Position numbers and translations under genes: made by a program | DNA from: Sphingomonas populi | Lineage (GTDB): Bacteria > Pseudomonadota > Alphaproteobacteria > Sphingomonadales > Sphingomonadaceae | Reading direction: 5' to 3' | NCBI RefSeq assembly: GCF_004208535.1 | Contig: NZ_SGIS01000001.1 | Coordinates: 124,001 to 188,000, forward strand | Length of the DNA stretch: 64,000 bases | In this document: piece by piece, positions 57,289-64,000 of the stretch | Numbering within the stretch: the stretch's first letter is position 1 | How the letters are laid out: each line of letters opens with the position of its first letter | Notes under the pieces: model-generated | Seen by the model: the letters and a program-made list of their open reading frames with translations, nothing else | Database searches by the model: none | What the model was told of the DNA's origin: nothing

Positions 57289-57768
57289 CTACAGCAGTTT
57301 CTCGATATCCGCCGCGATCGCCTCGGGCGCGGTCCTCGGCCCATAGCGTGCAACCGCCTTGCCGCCGCGATCGACCAGGAACTTGGTGAAGTTCCATTTG
57401 ATCGATTTCGTCCCGAACAACCCCGGCGCGTCCGCCTTCAACGCCGCGAACAGCGGATCGGCGGCGGCGCCGTTGACGTCGAGCTTGGCGAAGACCGGAA
57501 AGGTCACGTCATAGGTCAGCGAACAGAAGGTCGCGATCTCGGCGGCGTCGCCCGGCTCCTGCGCGCCGAACTGGTTGCAGGGAAAGCCGAGCACCTCGAA
57601 GCCGCGCGCGGCATAGCGCCGGCGCAGGTCTTCCAGCCCCTGATATTGCGGCGTGAACCCGCATTTCGAGGCGGTGTTGACGATCAGCAGCACCTTGCCG
57701 GCATAGGCCGACAGATCGACCGGAACGCCATCCGCGCCGCGCACGGTGAAGTCGGTGATCGCGCTCAT
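57289..57768 (-). CDS. glutathione peroxidase family protein
   Basis: The 159-residue thiol peroxidase has the catalytic cysteine C36 (NTASKCGFTPQY, Cys not selenocysteine), glutamine and tryptophan from CNQFGAQEPG and WNFTKFLVDR. It is likely cytoplasmic and reduces peroxides with thioredoxin or glutathione. Its ATG overlaps the GNAT stop by four bases. Confidence 0.94.
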   Translation of the reverse strand: MSAITDFTVRGADGVPVDLSAYAGKVLLIVNTASKCGFTPQYQGLEDLRRRYAARGFEVLGFPCNQFGAQEPGDAAEIATFCSLTYDVTFPVFAKLDVNGAAADPLFAALKADAPGLFGTKSIKWNFTKFLVDRGGKAVARYGPRTAPEAIAADIEKLL

Positions 57769-58358
57769 GCCGCGTGCCTCGCAAGCAAATACTCAAGGTT
57801 CTGCCGCACGCCCGGCCATTCGCGATCGAGGATCGAATAGACCACCGAATCGCGCAGCCGGCCGTCCGCCATGATCTGATGCCCACGCAGCACGCCGTCG
57901 CGAGTCGCGCCCAGCCGCTCGATCGCCGCCTGGCTGCGCTTGTTGAGCGCATCGGTGCGGATCTGCACGCACTGGCAGCCCAGCACGTCGAAGGCATGGC
58001 CGAGCAGCAGCAGTTTCGCCTCGGTGTTGACCCCGGTGCGCTGCACCGCCGTTGCATAGAAGGTGCCGCCGATCTCGAGCCGGCGGTGCTTCTCGGCGAT
58101 GCGAAGATAGCGCGTCGTGCCGACCACCTTGCCGCCAGCCAGCACCGCGAACGGCAGCACGCGGCCGTGTTCCTGCCCGGTGAAGGTCTCGTCCATGAAG
58201 GCATCGACGTCCTTCAGCCGGGCGACGTTGGCGTAGAACAGGTTCCACAGGCCATCGGTGCGCGCGACCTCGACCAGCGCCGGGCCGTCCTCGCGAGTCA
58301 ACGGGCGCAGCGTGACGTGCTGGCCCTTGAGCGTCGGCACCGAGCGCCACAGGCTCAT
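57765..58358 (-). CDS. GNAT-family N-acetyltransferase (RimJ/RimL-like)
   Basis: The 197-residue acetyltransferase starts [20 protein letters not shown] and contains [21 protein letters not shown], a RimL-type acyl-CoA binding block. The substrate is unknown. It is coupled to lolD (upstream) and gpx (downstream) by four-base overlaps. Confidence 0.9.
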   Translation of the reverse strand: MSLWRSVPTLKGQHVTLRPLTREDGPALVEVARTDGLWNLFYANVARLKDVDAFMDETFTGQEHGRVLPFAVLAGGKVVGTTRYLRIAEKHRRLEIGGTFYATAVQRTGVNTEAKLLLLGHAFDVLGCQCVQIRTDALNKRSQAAIERLGATRDGVLRGHQIMADGRLRDSVVYSILDREWPGVRQNLEYLLARHAA

Positions 58359-59029
58359 CCGAGCGTGCCTTCGTGGAGGCGCACCACCCGGTCCATCTTC
58401 TGCGCGAGCCGTTCGTTGTGAGTCGCGACCAGCGCCGCCGAGCCTTCGCCCCGCACCAGCCGCAGGAACTCGGCCAGCACCACGTCCGCCGTGGCCTCGT
58501 CGAGATTGCCGGTCGGCTCATCGGCGAGCACCAGCGCCGGCTGGTTGGCGAGCGCGCGCGCCACCGCGACGCGCTGCTGTTCGCCGCCCGACAATTGGCT
58601 CGGCCGGTGCGTCAGGCGGTGGCCGAGGCCGAGTGCGGTGAGCAACGCCTCGGCGCGCGCATCGGCGGTGGCGCGATCGGCGCCACGGATCATCTGCGGC
58701 AACACGACATTCTCGGCGGCGCTGAAATCCGGCAGCAGATGGTGGAACTGATAGACGAACCCGAGCGACTCGCGTCGGACGCGCGTGCGCCCGTCCGAAT
58801 CGAGTTCGGCGGCTTCGGCGCCGGCGATGCGGATCGACCCTTCGAATCCGCCTTCGAGCAGCCCGACCGCCTGCAACAACGTGGATTTGCCCGAGCCTGA
58901 GGGACCGAGAAGGGCGACGATCTCGCCCTGCCCGACGGTCATATCGACACCGCGCAACACGTCGATCCGCACGCCGCCCTGCTCGAAGCTGCGCGCGAGG
59001 CCGCTTACGGCGAGAACGGGGACGCTCAT
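58355..59029 (-). CDS. lolD: lipoprotein-releasing ABC transporter ATP-binding protein LolD
   Basis: The 224-residue ATPase has Walker [10 protein letters not shown] (42-50), Q loop [18 protein letters not shown], signature [15 protein letters not shown], and Walker [14 protein letters not shown]. It powers extraction of lipoproteins from the inner membrane. It starts 103 bases downstream of its membrane partner; a repeat lies between them. The start at 59029 excludes repeat-derived codons. Confidence 0.94.
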   Translation of the reverse strand: MSVPVLAVSGLARSFEQGGVRIDVLRGVDMTVGQGEIVALLGPSGSGKSTLLQAVGLLEGGFEGSIRIAGAEAAELDSDGRTRVRRESLGFVYQFHHLLPDFSAAENVVLPQMIRGADRATADARAEALLTALGLGHRLTHRPSQLSGGEQQRVAVARALANQPALVLADEPTGNLDEATADVVLAEFLRLVRGEGSAALVATHNERLAQKMDRVVRLHEGTLG

Positions 59030-59043
59030 GCCGCGCACTCCAG

Positions 59044-59117
59044 TTCCCCCGCGAAAGCGGGGGTCCAGAGCCACGAACGCCGTGCTGCGTTGCTCTGGAT
59101 TCCCGCGTTCGCGGGAA
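59044..59117. repeat. palindromic repeat, family D (CCCGCGAAAGCGGG)
   Basis: TTCCCCCGCGAAAGCGGGGG plus TCCAGAGC (59044-59071) pairs with GCTCTGGATTCCCGCGTTCG plus CGGGAA (59092-59117). It lies between the Lol membrane subunit and lolD, so it sits inside the operon mRNA. Confidence 0.8.
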
Positions 59118-59131
59118 AACGGTTCCGGGGA

Positions 59132-60382
59132 CTATTCATAACGCAACACCTGCACGGGATCGGTACTCGCCGCCTTGAACGCGGGGTAGAGCGTGGCGAG
59201 AAAACTGAACACCAAAGCCATCAGCGCGATGGTCGTCACCTCGACCGGATCGGTCTTCGACGGCAATTCGGTCAGGAACCGGATCGACGGGTCCCACAGA
59301 TTCTGCCCCGTCACCAACTGGATGAAATCGACGATCGACTGGCGGAAGAACAGGAACACGAAGCCCAGCACCAACCCGGCCACCACGCCGAGCGCGCCGA
59401 TCGTCGTGCCGACCACCATGAAAATCTTCATCAGCCCGAACCGGGACGCGCCCATCGTCCTCAGGATCGCGATGTCGCGCGTCTTGGCGCGCACCAGCAT
59501 GATCAGCGAGGAGAGGATGTTGAACACCGCGACGAGGATGATGATCGACAACACGGTGAACATCGCCACCCGCTCAACCGCGAGCGCCTGGAAGAGCTGC
59601 GCGTTCATCTGCTGCCAGGTGGTTATGACGGCGCGGCCGGCGATCTGGTTTTCGACCGGCTTGAGGATCGCGTTGACCCGGTCGGGATCGACCGTGTTGA
59701 CCTCGATCATGCCCACCGAATCGTCCATCAGCAGCAGTGTCTGCGCATCCTCGATCGGCATGATGATGTATTTGATGTCATAATCGTACACGCCAACTTC
59801 GAAGATCGCGCCGACCGTGTAGCTGACCACGCGCGGCACCGTGCCGAACGGAGTCGACTGCCCGAGCGGATTGAAGATCGAGATCTGGCTGCCGACCTGC
59901 GCGCCGAGCGCCTCGGCGAGCCTGCTGCCAATCGCGACCCGGCCGCTGCCGACGGTGATGCTGTTGAGCGACCCCATGATGACCTTGCTGCCGATCGTCG
60001 CGTTGGAGCGGATATCCTCGACGCGCATGCCGCGCACCAGAATGCCCTCGGAGCGGCCCGAATAGGTCACGGCCAGCGGCTGCTCGATCAGCGGCAGCGC
60101 GCTGGTGACGCCGGGCGTCGCCTTGGTGATCTTCGCGATCTGCCGCCAGTCGGGCAGATCGGTGCCGACCGGCTGGATCACGGCATGGCCATTCAGCCCG
60201 ACGATCTTGTCGAACAGCTCGGCGCGGAAGCCGTTCATCACGCTCATCACGATGATGAGCGCGGCAACGCCGAGCATCACCGCGACCAGGCTGATGCCGG
60301 CTACGAGGAAGATAAACGCCTCGCCGCGCCCCGGCAGCAAATAGCGCTTGGCGATCATGCGTTCGTATCTGGAAAGGATCAT
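59132..60382 (-). CDS. lipoprotein-releasing ABC transporter permease (LolC/E family)
   Basis: The 416-residue MacB/FtsX-type permease has an N-terminal helix (FLVAGISLVAVMLGVAALII), a large periplasmic domain (about 50-270) and three C-terminal helices. The block ITTWQQMNAQLFQALAVERV is a LolC/E hallmark. Only one permease is present, so the transporter may be a LolDF-type homodimeric permease. The ATG at 60382 is the natural start; an upstream in-frame extension has no family similarity. Confidence 0.93.
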   Translation of the reverse strand: MILSRYERMIAKRYLLPGRGEAFIFLVAGISLVAVMLGVAALIIVMSVMNGFRAELFDKIVGLNGHAVIQPVGTDLPDWRQIAKITKATPGVTSALPLIEQPLAVTYSGRSEGILVRGMRVEDIRSNATIGSKVIMGSLNSITVGSGRVAIGSRLAEALGAQVGSQISIFNPLGQSTPFGTVPRVVSYTVGAIFEVGVYDYDIKYIIMPIEDAQTLLLMDDSVGMIEVNTVDPDRVNAILKPVENQIAGRAVITTWQQMNAQLFQALAVERVAMFTVLSIIILVAVFNILSSLIMLVRAKTRDIAILRTMGASRFGLMKIFMVVGTTIGALGVVAGLVLGFVFLFFRQSIVDFIQLVTGQNLWDPSIRFLTELPSKTDPVEVTTIALMALVFSFLATLYPAFKAASTDPVQVLRYE

Positions 60383-60565
60383 ATGCGGTGTCTGCCCGGC
60401 CCCCGGGAGGTAAGTCGTCGCCGCTCTAGGTCGCGCGTGCGCCGCTGGCAACCTGCATACCCCTGTTGCGTATACGCCACAGCAGCGCCGCAATCGCCGC
60501 GCCGGTGTCACAATCCCGGTGACAAAAACGCCATGTCGCCCTAGCAACACAATCACTGAGACACA

Positions 60566-60692
60566 GGCAACGGCCGTGGTTCGGGGAGAGTTTCCAGTCC
60601 CGCCTAAAAGGGCGTGTGGGCGGAGACGATTTGGGGGCTGACGAGCGATCGTCACGCAGGCGCCCGGGCTGGAAACGGCCCGGGCGTTTGCC
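60566..60692 (+). ncRNA. candidate structured RNA, unclassified
   Basis: GGCAACG at 60566 can pair with CGTTTGCC at 60685-60692. Inside are a CCCGCC/GGGCGG pairing and a terminal hairpin CGCCCGGGC/GCCCGGGCG followed by TTT. I do not recognise 6S, SRP, tmRNA or RNase P. It could instead be a terminator region on the minus strand. Confidence 0.3.
60661..60686 (+). terminator. GC-rich terminator-like hairpin
   Basis: CGCCCGGGC (60661-60669) and GCCCGGGCG (60678-60686) pair perfectly around an eight-base loop, followed by TTTG. This resembles an intrinsic terminator, though the T tract is short. Confidence 0.5.
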
Positions 60693-60816
60693 GTTGGGGC
60701 GAAGGTCGCGCCTACGCGACCGGTGCGGGCAAGGCCCGCATCGTCCCAACCGGCCGGCGGGTCGCGCCAGCGAACCCGACCGACGGCGGCTTCGCCGCCG
60801 GCGCTACCACCCACCC

Positions 60817-60894
60817 CGCTCGTCTCGAGCCTATCGAAGTGCGTCCCAACAGCGCTCAGCTGGTCACGGCCTTCGACACGCTCGGGACGAACGG
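60817..60894. repeat. palindromic repeat, family C-like
   Basis: CCCGCTCGTCTCGAGCCTAT toward the left and GGCCTTCGACACGCTCGGGA toward the right form an imperfect inverted repeat around a GCGCTCAGCTGG centre. The right arm resembles a repeat common in sphingomonad genomes. Confidence 0.6.
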
Positions 60895-61024
60895 AGAGTG
60901 ATGTTTGCCTTGGCCGACGGCGTTGCCGCCGCCGACCGTGGCAGACCCATCCACCTGCTACTCGATAAGCAAGCCAATATGTCCGCCGTATTTCCAGCGG
61001 CGGAGCATCGCCCCGCCGCTCTCC

Positions 61025-63508
61025 TCAAAACGACTTCGAGATCGTCGCGCCGATCGTGCGCGGATCGCCCGGCTGGCCGACGATCAATCCGGTCGAGCCC
61101 GACTGGGTCGACAGGAGCTCATAGTAATTCTGGTTGAAGGCGTTGCGCACCCACCCGAACACGTTGAAACTGTCCTGCCGGTAGCCCAGCCGGAAGTTCG
61201 AGAGCGAATAGCCGTCGATCCAGGTATACGCCGAAACGGTCGGATTGGACGAGAAACGCGAACGATAGCTGCCGTCATAGCCGGCATAGACCTGTCCATC
61301 ACCGACCGGCACGTTGACCTCGCCGCCGAACGAGAACGACCATTTCGAGATACCGGGCAGTACCGTCCCCGAAATGTCGCAGGATGCGGGGCTGAGCGCG
61401 CCCGGCGTCCCAGCGGGACCGGCGGCGCCCGGCACGTTGGTGACGGTGCCTCCGGTCAATTCCGGCGCGCATGGCGCGTTGGTAAAGCGCAGGTATTTGG
61501 CGTCGGTATAGGCCCCGTTGGTATAGAGGTTGACCCGTGCGCTCGGCCGATACGACGCATCGAACTCGACGCCACGCACGCGCACCAGCCCGGCATTGGC
61601 GAGATAGCCGCGGATCACGGTGGTCTGGCCGTTGTTCACGGTAGCTTGGTAATCATGCACGTCGGTCCAGAACCCGGCGAGGTTGAGCGTCAGCTTGCGA
61701 TCGAGGAACTGGCTCTTCAGGCCGACCTCGAAATGGTCCTCGCTCTCGGGCTTGACCGTCTGCTTGGTCAGATCGACCGCAATGCTGGTCAGCGTGCTGG
61801 TGGTCGAAGCGAGCGGCAGACCCGACAGGTTGATGCCGCCGGATTTGAAGGCGCGGGCATAGGTGGCATAGGCGTGAACGTCCGATGTCACGTCGTAAGA
61901 AAGCGTGACGTCGCCCGAGACGTTCCATGCGCTGAACCGCGGACTGTACTGCTGCGGCGCCAGCGTATTTAGCTGGTTCTGGAAAGTGGTCTTGGCCGCG
62001 CCGGTCTTGGCGTCGAGCATCGCCTGCGCATTCGCCGCCGTGGCGACGAAATCATACTGACTGTTGTGGATGCTGACGACCGAATCGTAGAATCCCGATT
62101 TCTTGTCGTAGTTGACGCGCAGGCCCGGCGCGAAATGCAGCCCGGATATCGGCTGCCAGTTGAGCTTGCCGAATACCGCGAAACTGTCGTTCTTGAAGTT
62201 GATCGTGTTGGTCGAGGTCAGGCCGTTCAGCACGTTCGGGTTCTTGCCGTCGGCGCTCGTCGGGTTGAGCAGCCACGCGCTCGCCGCAGTACCCTGAACT
62301 TGCGAGCCTTGTGTATTGATCGTCTGGTGAAAGTAGAAAACGCCCGCAGTATAATCGAGCGTGTTCTTCCCGTTGGAGGCGATGCGCAGTTCCTGCGACC
62401 ATTGCTTCTGCTGCGACGGGTTCTGCGACACGGTGGTGATCGGCAGGCCGACGAAATCGCGGTCGTTCGCCGGCTTCCAGTCCCAATAGCGCCACGCCGA
62501 GACCGAGGTGATCGTCGCCGGTCCGATATCCCAGTTGCCGACCAGAGACGCGCCCCCCATTTCCTGCCGCGAGTTGATGCTCGCGTCGAGATCGGTCACG
62601 CGGTCGAACGCGTTGGTGCTCGGCACGGTGTAACCCGCCGCCGCCGCGAGCGCGGCATATTGGCGGTTGGTCGGCCGCTGCGTCGGCGCGAGCCGCGCAT
62701 AATATTGCACGCAGCACAAAGGGTTCTGGACGTTGTAGTCGCCGGTCAGCCGGAAATCGAGATCGGCGCGCGGCTTCCACAGCAACTGGCCGCGCACGCT
62801 GAAATTGTCGAGCTTCTGGAGATATGTGTCGCTCGTAGTGTCTTTGATCGTGCCGCCGCGATGGGTGAACGAGGCCGACAGCCGCGCCGCCAGCGTGTCG
62901 CTGGTGATCGGCCCCGAGACCGACCCCTTCAACTGCACATAGCCGTAATCGCCGCCGCTCGCCTCGAACTTCGCCTCCGGTGAGAAGCTCGGCGCGCGGG
63001 TGGTGATGTTGACCGCGCCCGCCGTGGTGTTCTTGCCGTAGAGCGTCCCCTGCGGCCCGCGCAGTACCTCGACCCGGTCGATATCGACGAAATCGAACGT
63101 CGATGCACCAACGCGGCCGACATAGACGCCATCGAGATAGAAGCCGACGCCCTGCTCGATCCCGTCGTTGGTGAGGCCGAAGGGCGTGCCGAGCCCGCGA
63201 ATGTTGATCGAGGAGTTACGCGGGTTGCTCGAATAGAATTGCAGCGCGGGCTGCTGCTGCTGCAAGCGGTTGACGTTGAACGCCCCGGTCTTGTCGATCG
63301 TGTCGCTGCCGATCACCGACATCGCGATCGGCACGTCCTGCGCGCGCTCCTCGCGGCGGCGCGCCGTCACCACCACGTCGCCGTCGGCGGCGGGCTGGGC
63401 CTGAACTTGGGCCTGAACCTGGGCCGGCGCGGCATCGGGTTGCGCCGCAGGTGCGTCCGGTACGACGGCAGCCGAAGCGAGCAAAATCGACGTGAGCTGA
63501 GCGAACAT
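61025..63508 (-). CDS. TonB-dependent receptor
   Basis: The product is about 827 residues from the ATG at 63508 (AAGGGG five bases upstream). It has a signal peptide (cleavage near AAVVPDAPA) and a Gln/Ala-rich spacer. The plug domain runs from VVVTARRREERAQDVPI through VEVLRGPQGTLYGKNTTAGA, then a 22-strand barrel ends in a terminal aromatic residue (SKSF). It transports a ligand that cannot be predicted, as no other transport gene is adjacent. Confidence 0.93.
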   Translation of the reverse strand: MFAQLTSILLASAAVVPDAPAAQPDAAPAQVQAQVQAQPAADGDVVVTARRREERAQDVPIAMSVIGSDTIDKTGAFNVNRLQQQQPALQFYSSNPRNSSINIRGLGTPFGLTNDGIEQGVGFYLDGVYVGRVGASTFDFVDIDRVEVLRGPQGTLYGKNTTAGAVNITTRAPSFSPEAKFEASGGDYGYVQLKGSVSGPITSDTLAARLSASFTHRGGTIKDTTSDTYLQKLDNFSVRGQLLWKPRADLDFRLTGDYNVQNPLCCVQYYARLAPTQRPTNRQYAALAAAAGYTVPSTNAFDRVTDLDASINSRQEMGGASLVGNWDIGPATITSVSAWRYWDWKPANDRDFVGLPITTVSQNPSQQKQWSQELRIASNGKNTLDYTAGVFYFHQTINTQGSQVQGTAASAWLLNPTSADGKNPNVLNGLTSTNTINFKNDSFAVFGKLNWQPISGLHFAPGLRVNYDKKSGFYDSVVSIHNSQYDFVATAANAQAMLDAKTGAAKTTFQNQLNTLAPQQYSPRFSAWNVSGDVTLSYDVTSDVHAYATYARAFKSGGINLSGLPLASTTSTLTSIAVDLTKQTVKPESEDHFEVGLKSQFLDRKLTLNLAGFWTDVHDYQATVNNGQTTVIRGYLANAGLVRVRGVEFDASYRPSARVNLYTNGAYTDAKYLRFTNAPCAPELTGGTVTNVPGAAGPAGTPGALSPASCDISGTVLPGISKWSFSFGGEVNVPVGDGQVYAGYDGSYRSRFSSNPTVSAYTWIDGYSLSNFRLGYRQDSFNVFGWVRNAFNQNYYELLSTQSGSTGLIVGQPGDPRTIGATISKSF

Positions 63509-63640
63509 CATATCCCCTTGAGACTTTCTTATTCGAGTCGCACCTAAATACCCATCGTTTCGATAGGATTTCATCCCGTTCGTTCTTCACACCGCTAAAG
63601 TTTCGCTTCGCGGCCCGTCGAAAAATCCACATGCGAGGCC

Positions 63641-63668
63641 CTTGAACCCGAAAACGAACGCCCCAAAT
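63641..63668 (+). promoter_or_regulatory. sigma-32 (RpoH)-type heat-shock promoter
   Basis: CTTGAA at 63641 and CCCCAAAT at 63661 are 14 bases apart, matching the RpoH consensus CTTGAAA-N13-17-CCCATNT. It lies about 127 bases upstream of the hsp20 start. Confidence 0.75.
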
Positions 63669-63674
63669 CTGCTG

Positions 63675-63767
63675 CGTGCGGCGCCAGTCGGGCCGCACGA
63701 AACCGGGTGCCGCGCCGCTGTGCGGGCGCCCTTCAGCACCGTTCATTCGCTCACAGGAGGCATGCAC
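63675..63767 (+). promoter_or_regulatory. ROSE-like RNA thermometer leader
   Basis: The approx. 90-base leader is GC-rich with nested hairpins. Just before the start, TTCGCT can pair with AGGAGG of the ribosome site around a three-base CAC loop, leaving a bulged G. UYGCU pairing to the Shine-Dalgarno is the hallmark of ROSE elements, which keep small heat-shock mRNAs untranslated at low temperature. Confidence 0.55.
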
Positions 63768-64000
63768 ATGCGTCAGTTTGATCTCACCCCCTTCCGCCGT
63801 TCCGCGATCGGTTTCGACCGGCTCTTCGACATGTTGGAGACCAGCGCGCGCCAACAGGCGGTGGACAATTACCCGCCGTTCAATCTGGAGCGAGTCGCCG
63901 AAGACCGCTACCGGATCACCCTCGCCGTCGCCGGCTTCAGCCGTGACGAGATCGAGATCGTCGCCCAGCAGAATCTGCTGCAGGTGAAGGGCAAGAAGGA
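63768..64000 (+). CDS. Hsp20/IbpA-family small heat-shock protein, truncated
   Basis: The first 77 residues ([20 protein letters not shown]...) are visible, including [20 protein letters not shown], the start of the alpha-crystallin domain. The gene runs off the right edge. The ATG at 63768 is seven bases after AGGAGG; an ATG at 63762 would be too close. It is preceded by an RpoH-type promoter and a ROSE-like leader, as for heat-induced holdases. Confidence 0.9.
   Translation, partial: MRQFDLTPFRRSAIGFDRLFDMLETSARQQAVDNYPPFNLERVAEDRYRITLAVAGFSRDEIEIVAQQNLLQVKGKK

Larger units (their letters stand above)
60383..61024. other. 642-base gap without a convincing gene
   Basis: No ORF here looks coding; candidates on either strand are Arg-rich shadows. 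The gap contains a candidate structured RNA (60566-60692), an 8-9 bp GC hairpin at 60661-60686, further hairpins such as GCGGGCAAGGCCCGC near 60723, and a family-C-like repeat near 60817-60894. It separates the Lol operon from the TonB receptor. Confidence 0.6.

Noticed and set aside
12218..60894. Possible CRISPR array from the palindromic repeats
   Set aside because: The repeats are inverted, scattered singly between genes, of different families, and have no regular spacers or cas genes.
60616..61137. A plus-strand ORF of about 170 codons in the gap after the Lol operon
   Set aside because: Arg/Pro-rich translation without domains, overlapping the end of the TonB receptor antisense; probably not coding.

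Overview
The window looks like a piece of a Sphingomonas-type alphaproteobacterial chromosome. The evidence is high GC with strongly GC3-biased codons, a dusB-ntrB-ntrC operon, a fused ispDF, a pyruvate dehydrogenase E1 beta carrying its own lipoyl domain, a UrcA-family protein, a sphingomonad-style TonB-dependent receptor, and many short palindromic repeats between genes. It is mostly housekeeping DNA. I see no integrase, transposase, CRISPR array or phage gene. The first gene (molybdopterin oxidoreductase) runs off the left edge and the last (Hsp20) runs off the right edge.

Layout. 1-4559: two divergent FdhF/YdeP-family oxidoreductases flank tRNA-Thr(UGU). 4602-5868: a three-gene operon of exported proteins (unknown, DUF6438-like lipoprotein, I78 inhibitor-like lipoprotein). 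5955-9454: dusB-ntrB-ntrC, nitrogen two-component control. 9550-11758: ispDF, an exported protein and a CinA/PncC amidase, tightly coupled. 11692-15833: RatA/COQ10-like protein, lipA, carbonic anhydrase, a cell wall hydrolase and PPK2. 15905-22400: aspS, rnd, a TPR protein, yaaA, an SDR and a small exported protein. 22591-25697: gyrA and a DUF952 protein. 25866-27542: a GbsR/MarR-like regulator and a membrane-SRPBCC protein, each preceded by the same AT-rich palindrome. 27737-33352: trmFO, PhzF, UrcA, a MocR-type regulator, EF-hand and squalene/phytoene-synthase-like proteins.

33475-40727: pdhA-pdhB, an MFS exporter coupled to cysK, a second cell wall hydrolase, a lipoprotein and hisI. 40969-43213: purF and an SDR. 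43338-50970: one long leftward run, ccmC-ccmD-ccmE-ccmF-ccmG-ccmH-ccmI-phrB-cfa (cytochrome c maturation, then DNA and membrane repair). 51082-53608: VOC protein, PA0069-type radical SAM protein, and a divergent HxlR regulator/azoreductase pair. 53651-60382: leftward LolC/E-LolD-GNAT-glutathione peroxidase, then dnaE. 60383-61024: a 642-base stretch without a convincing gene but with strong hairpins. 61025-63508: TonB-dependent receptor. 63641-64000: a sigma-32-type promoter, a ROSE-like leader and hsp20.

The most interesting signals are regulatory or non-coding: the paired GbsR operators, the HxlR/azoR palindrome, direct repeats in front of the MocR gene, the heat-shock promoter plus candidate RNA thermometer, the structured gap at 60566-60692, and at least five families of intergenic palindromes. 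I did not find a clearly new multi-gene defence or metabolic system.
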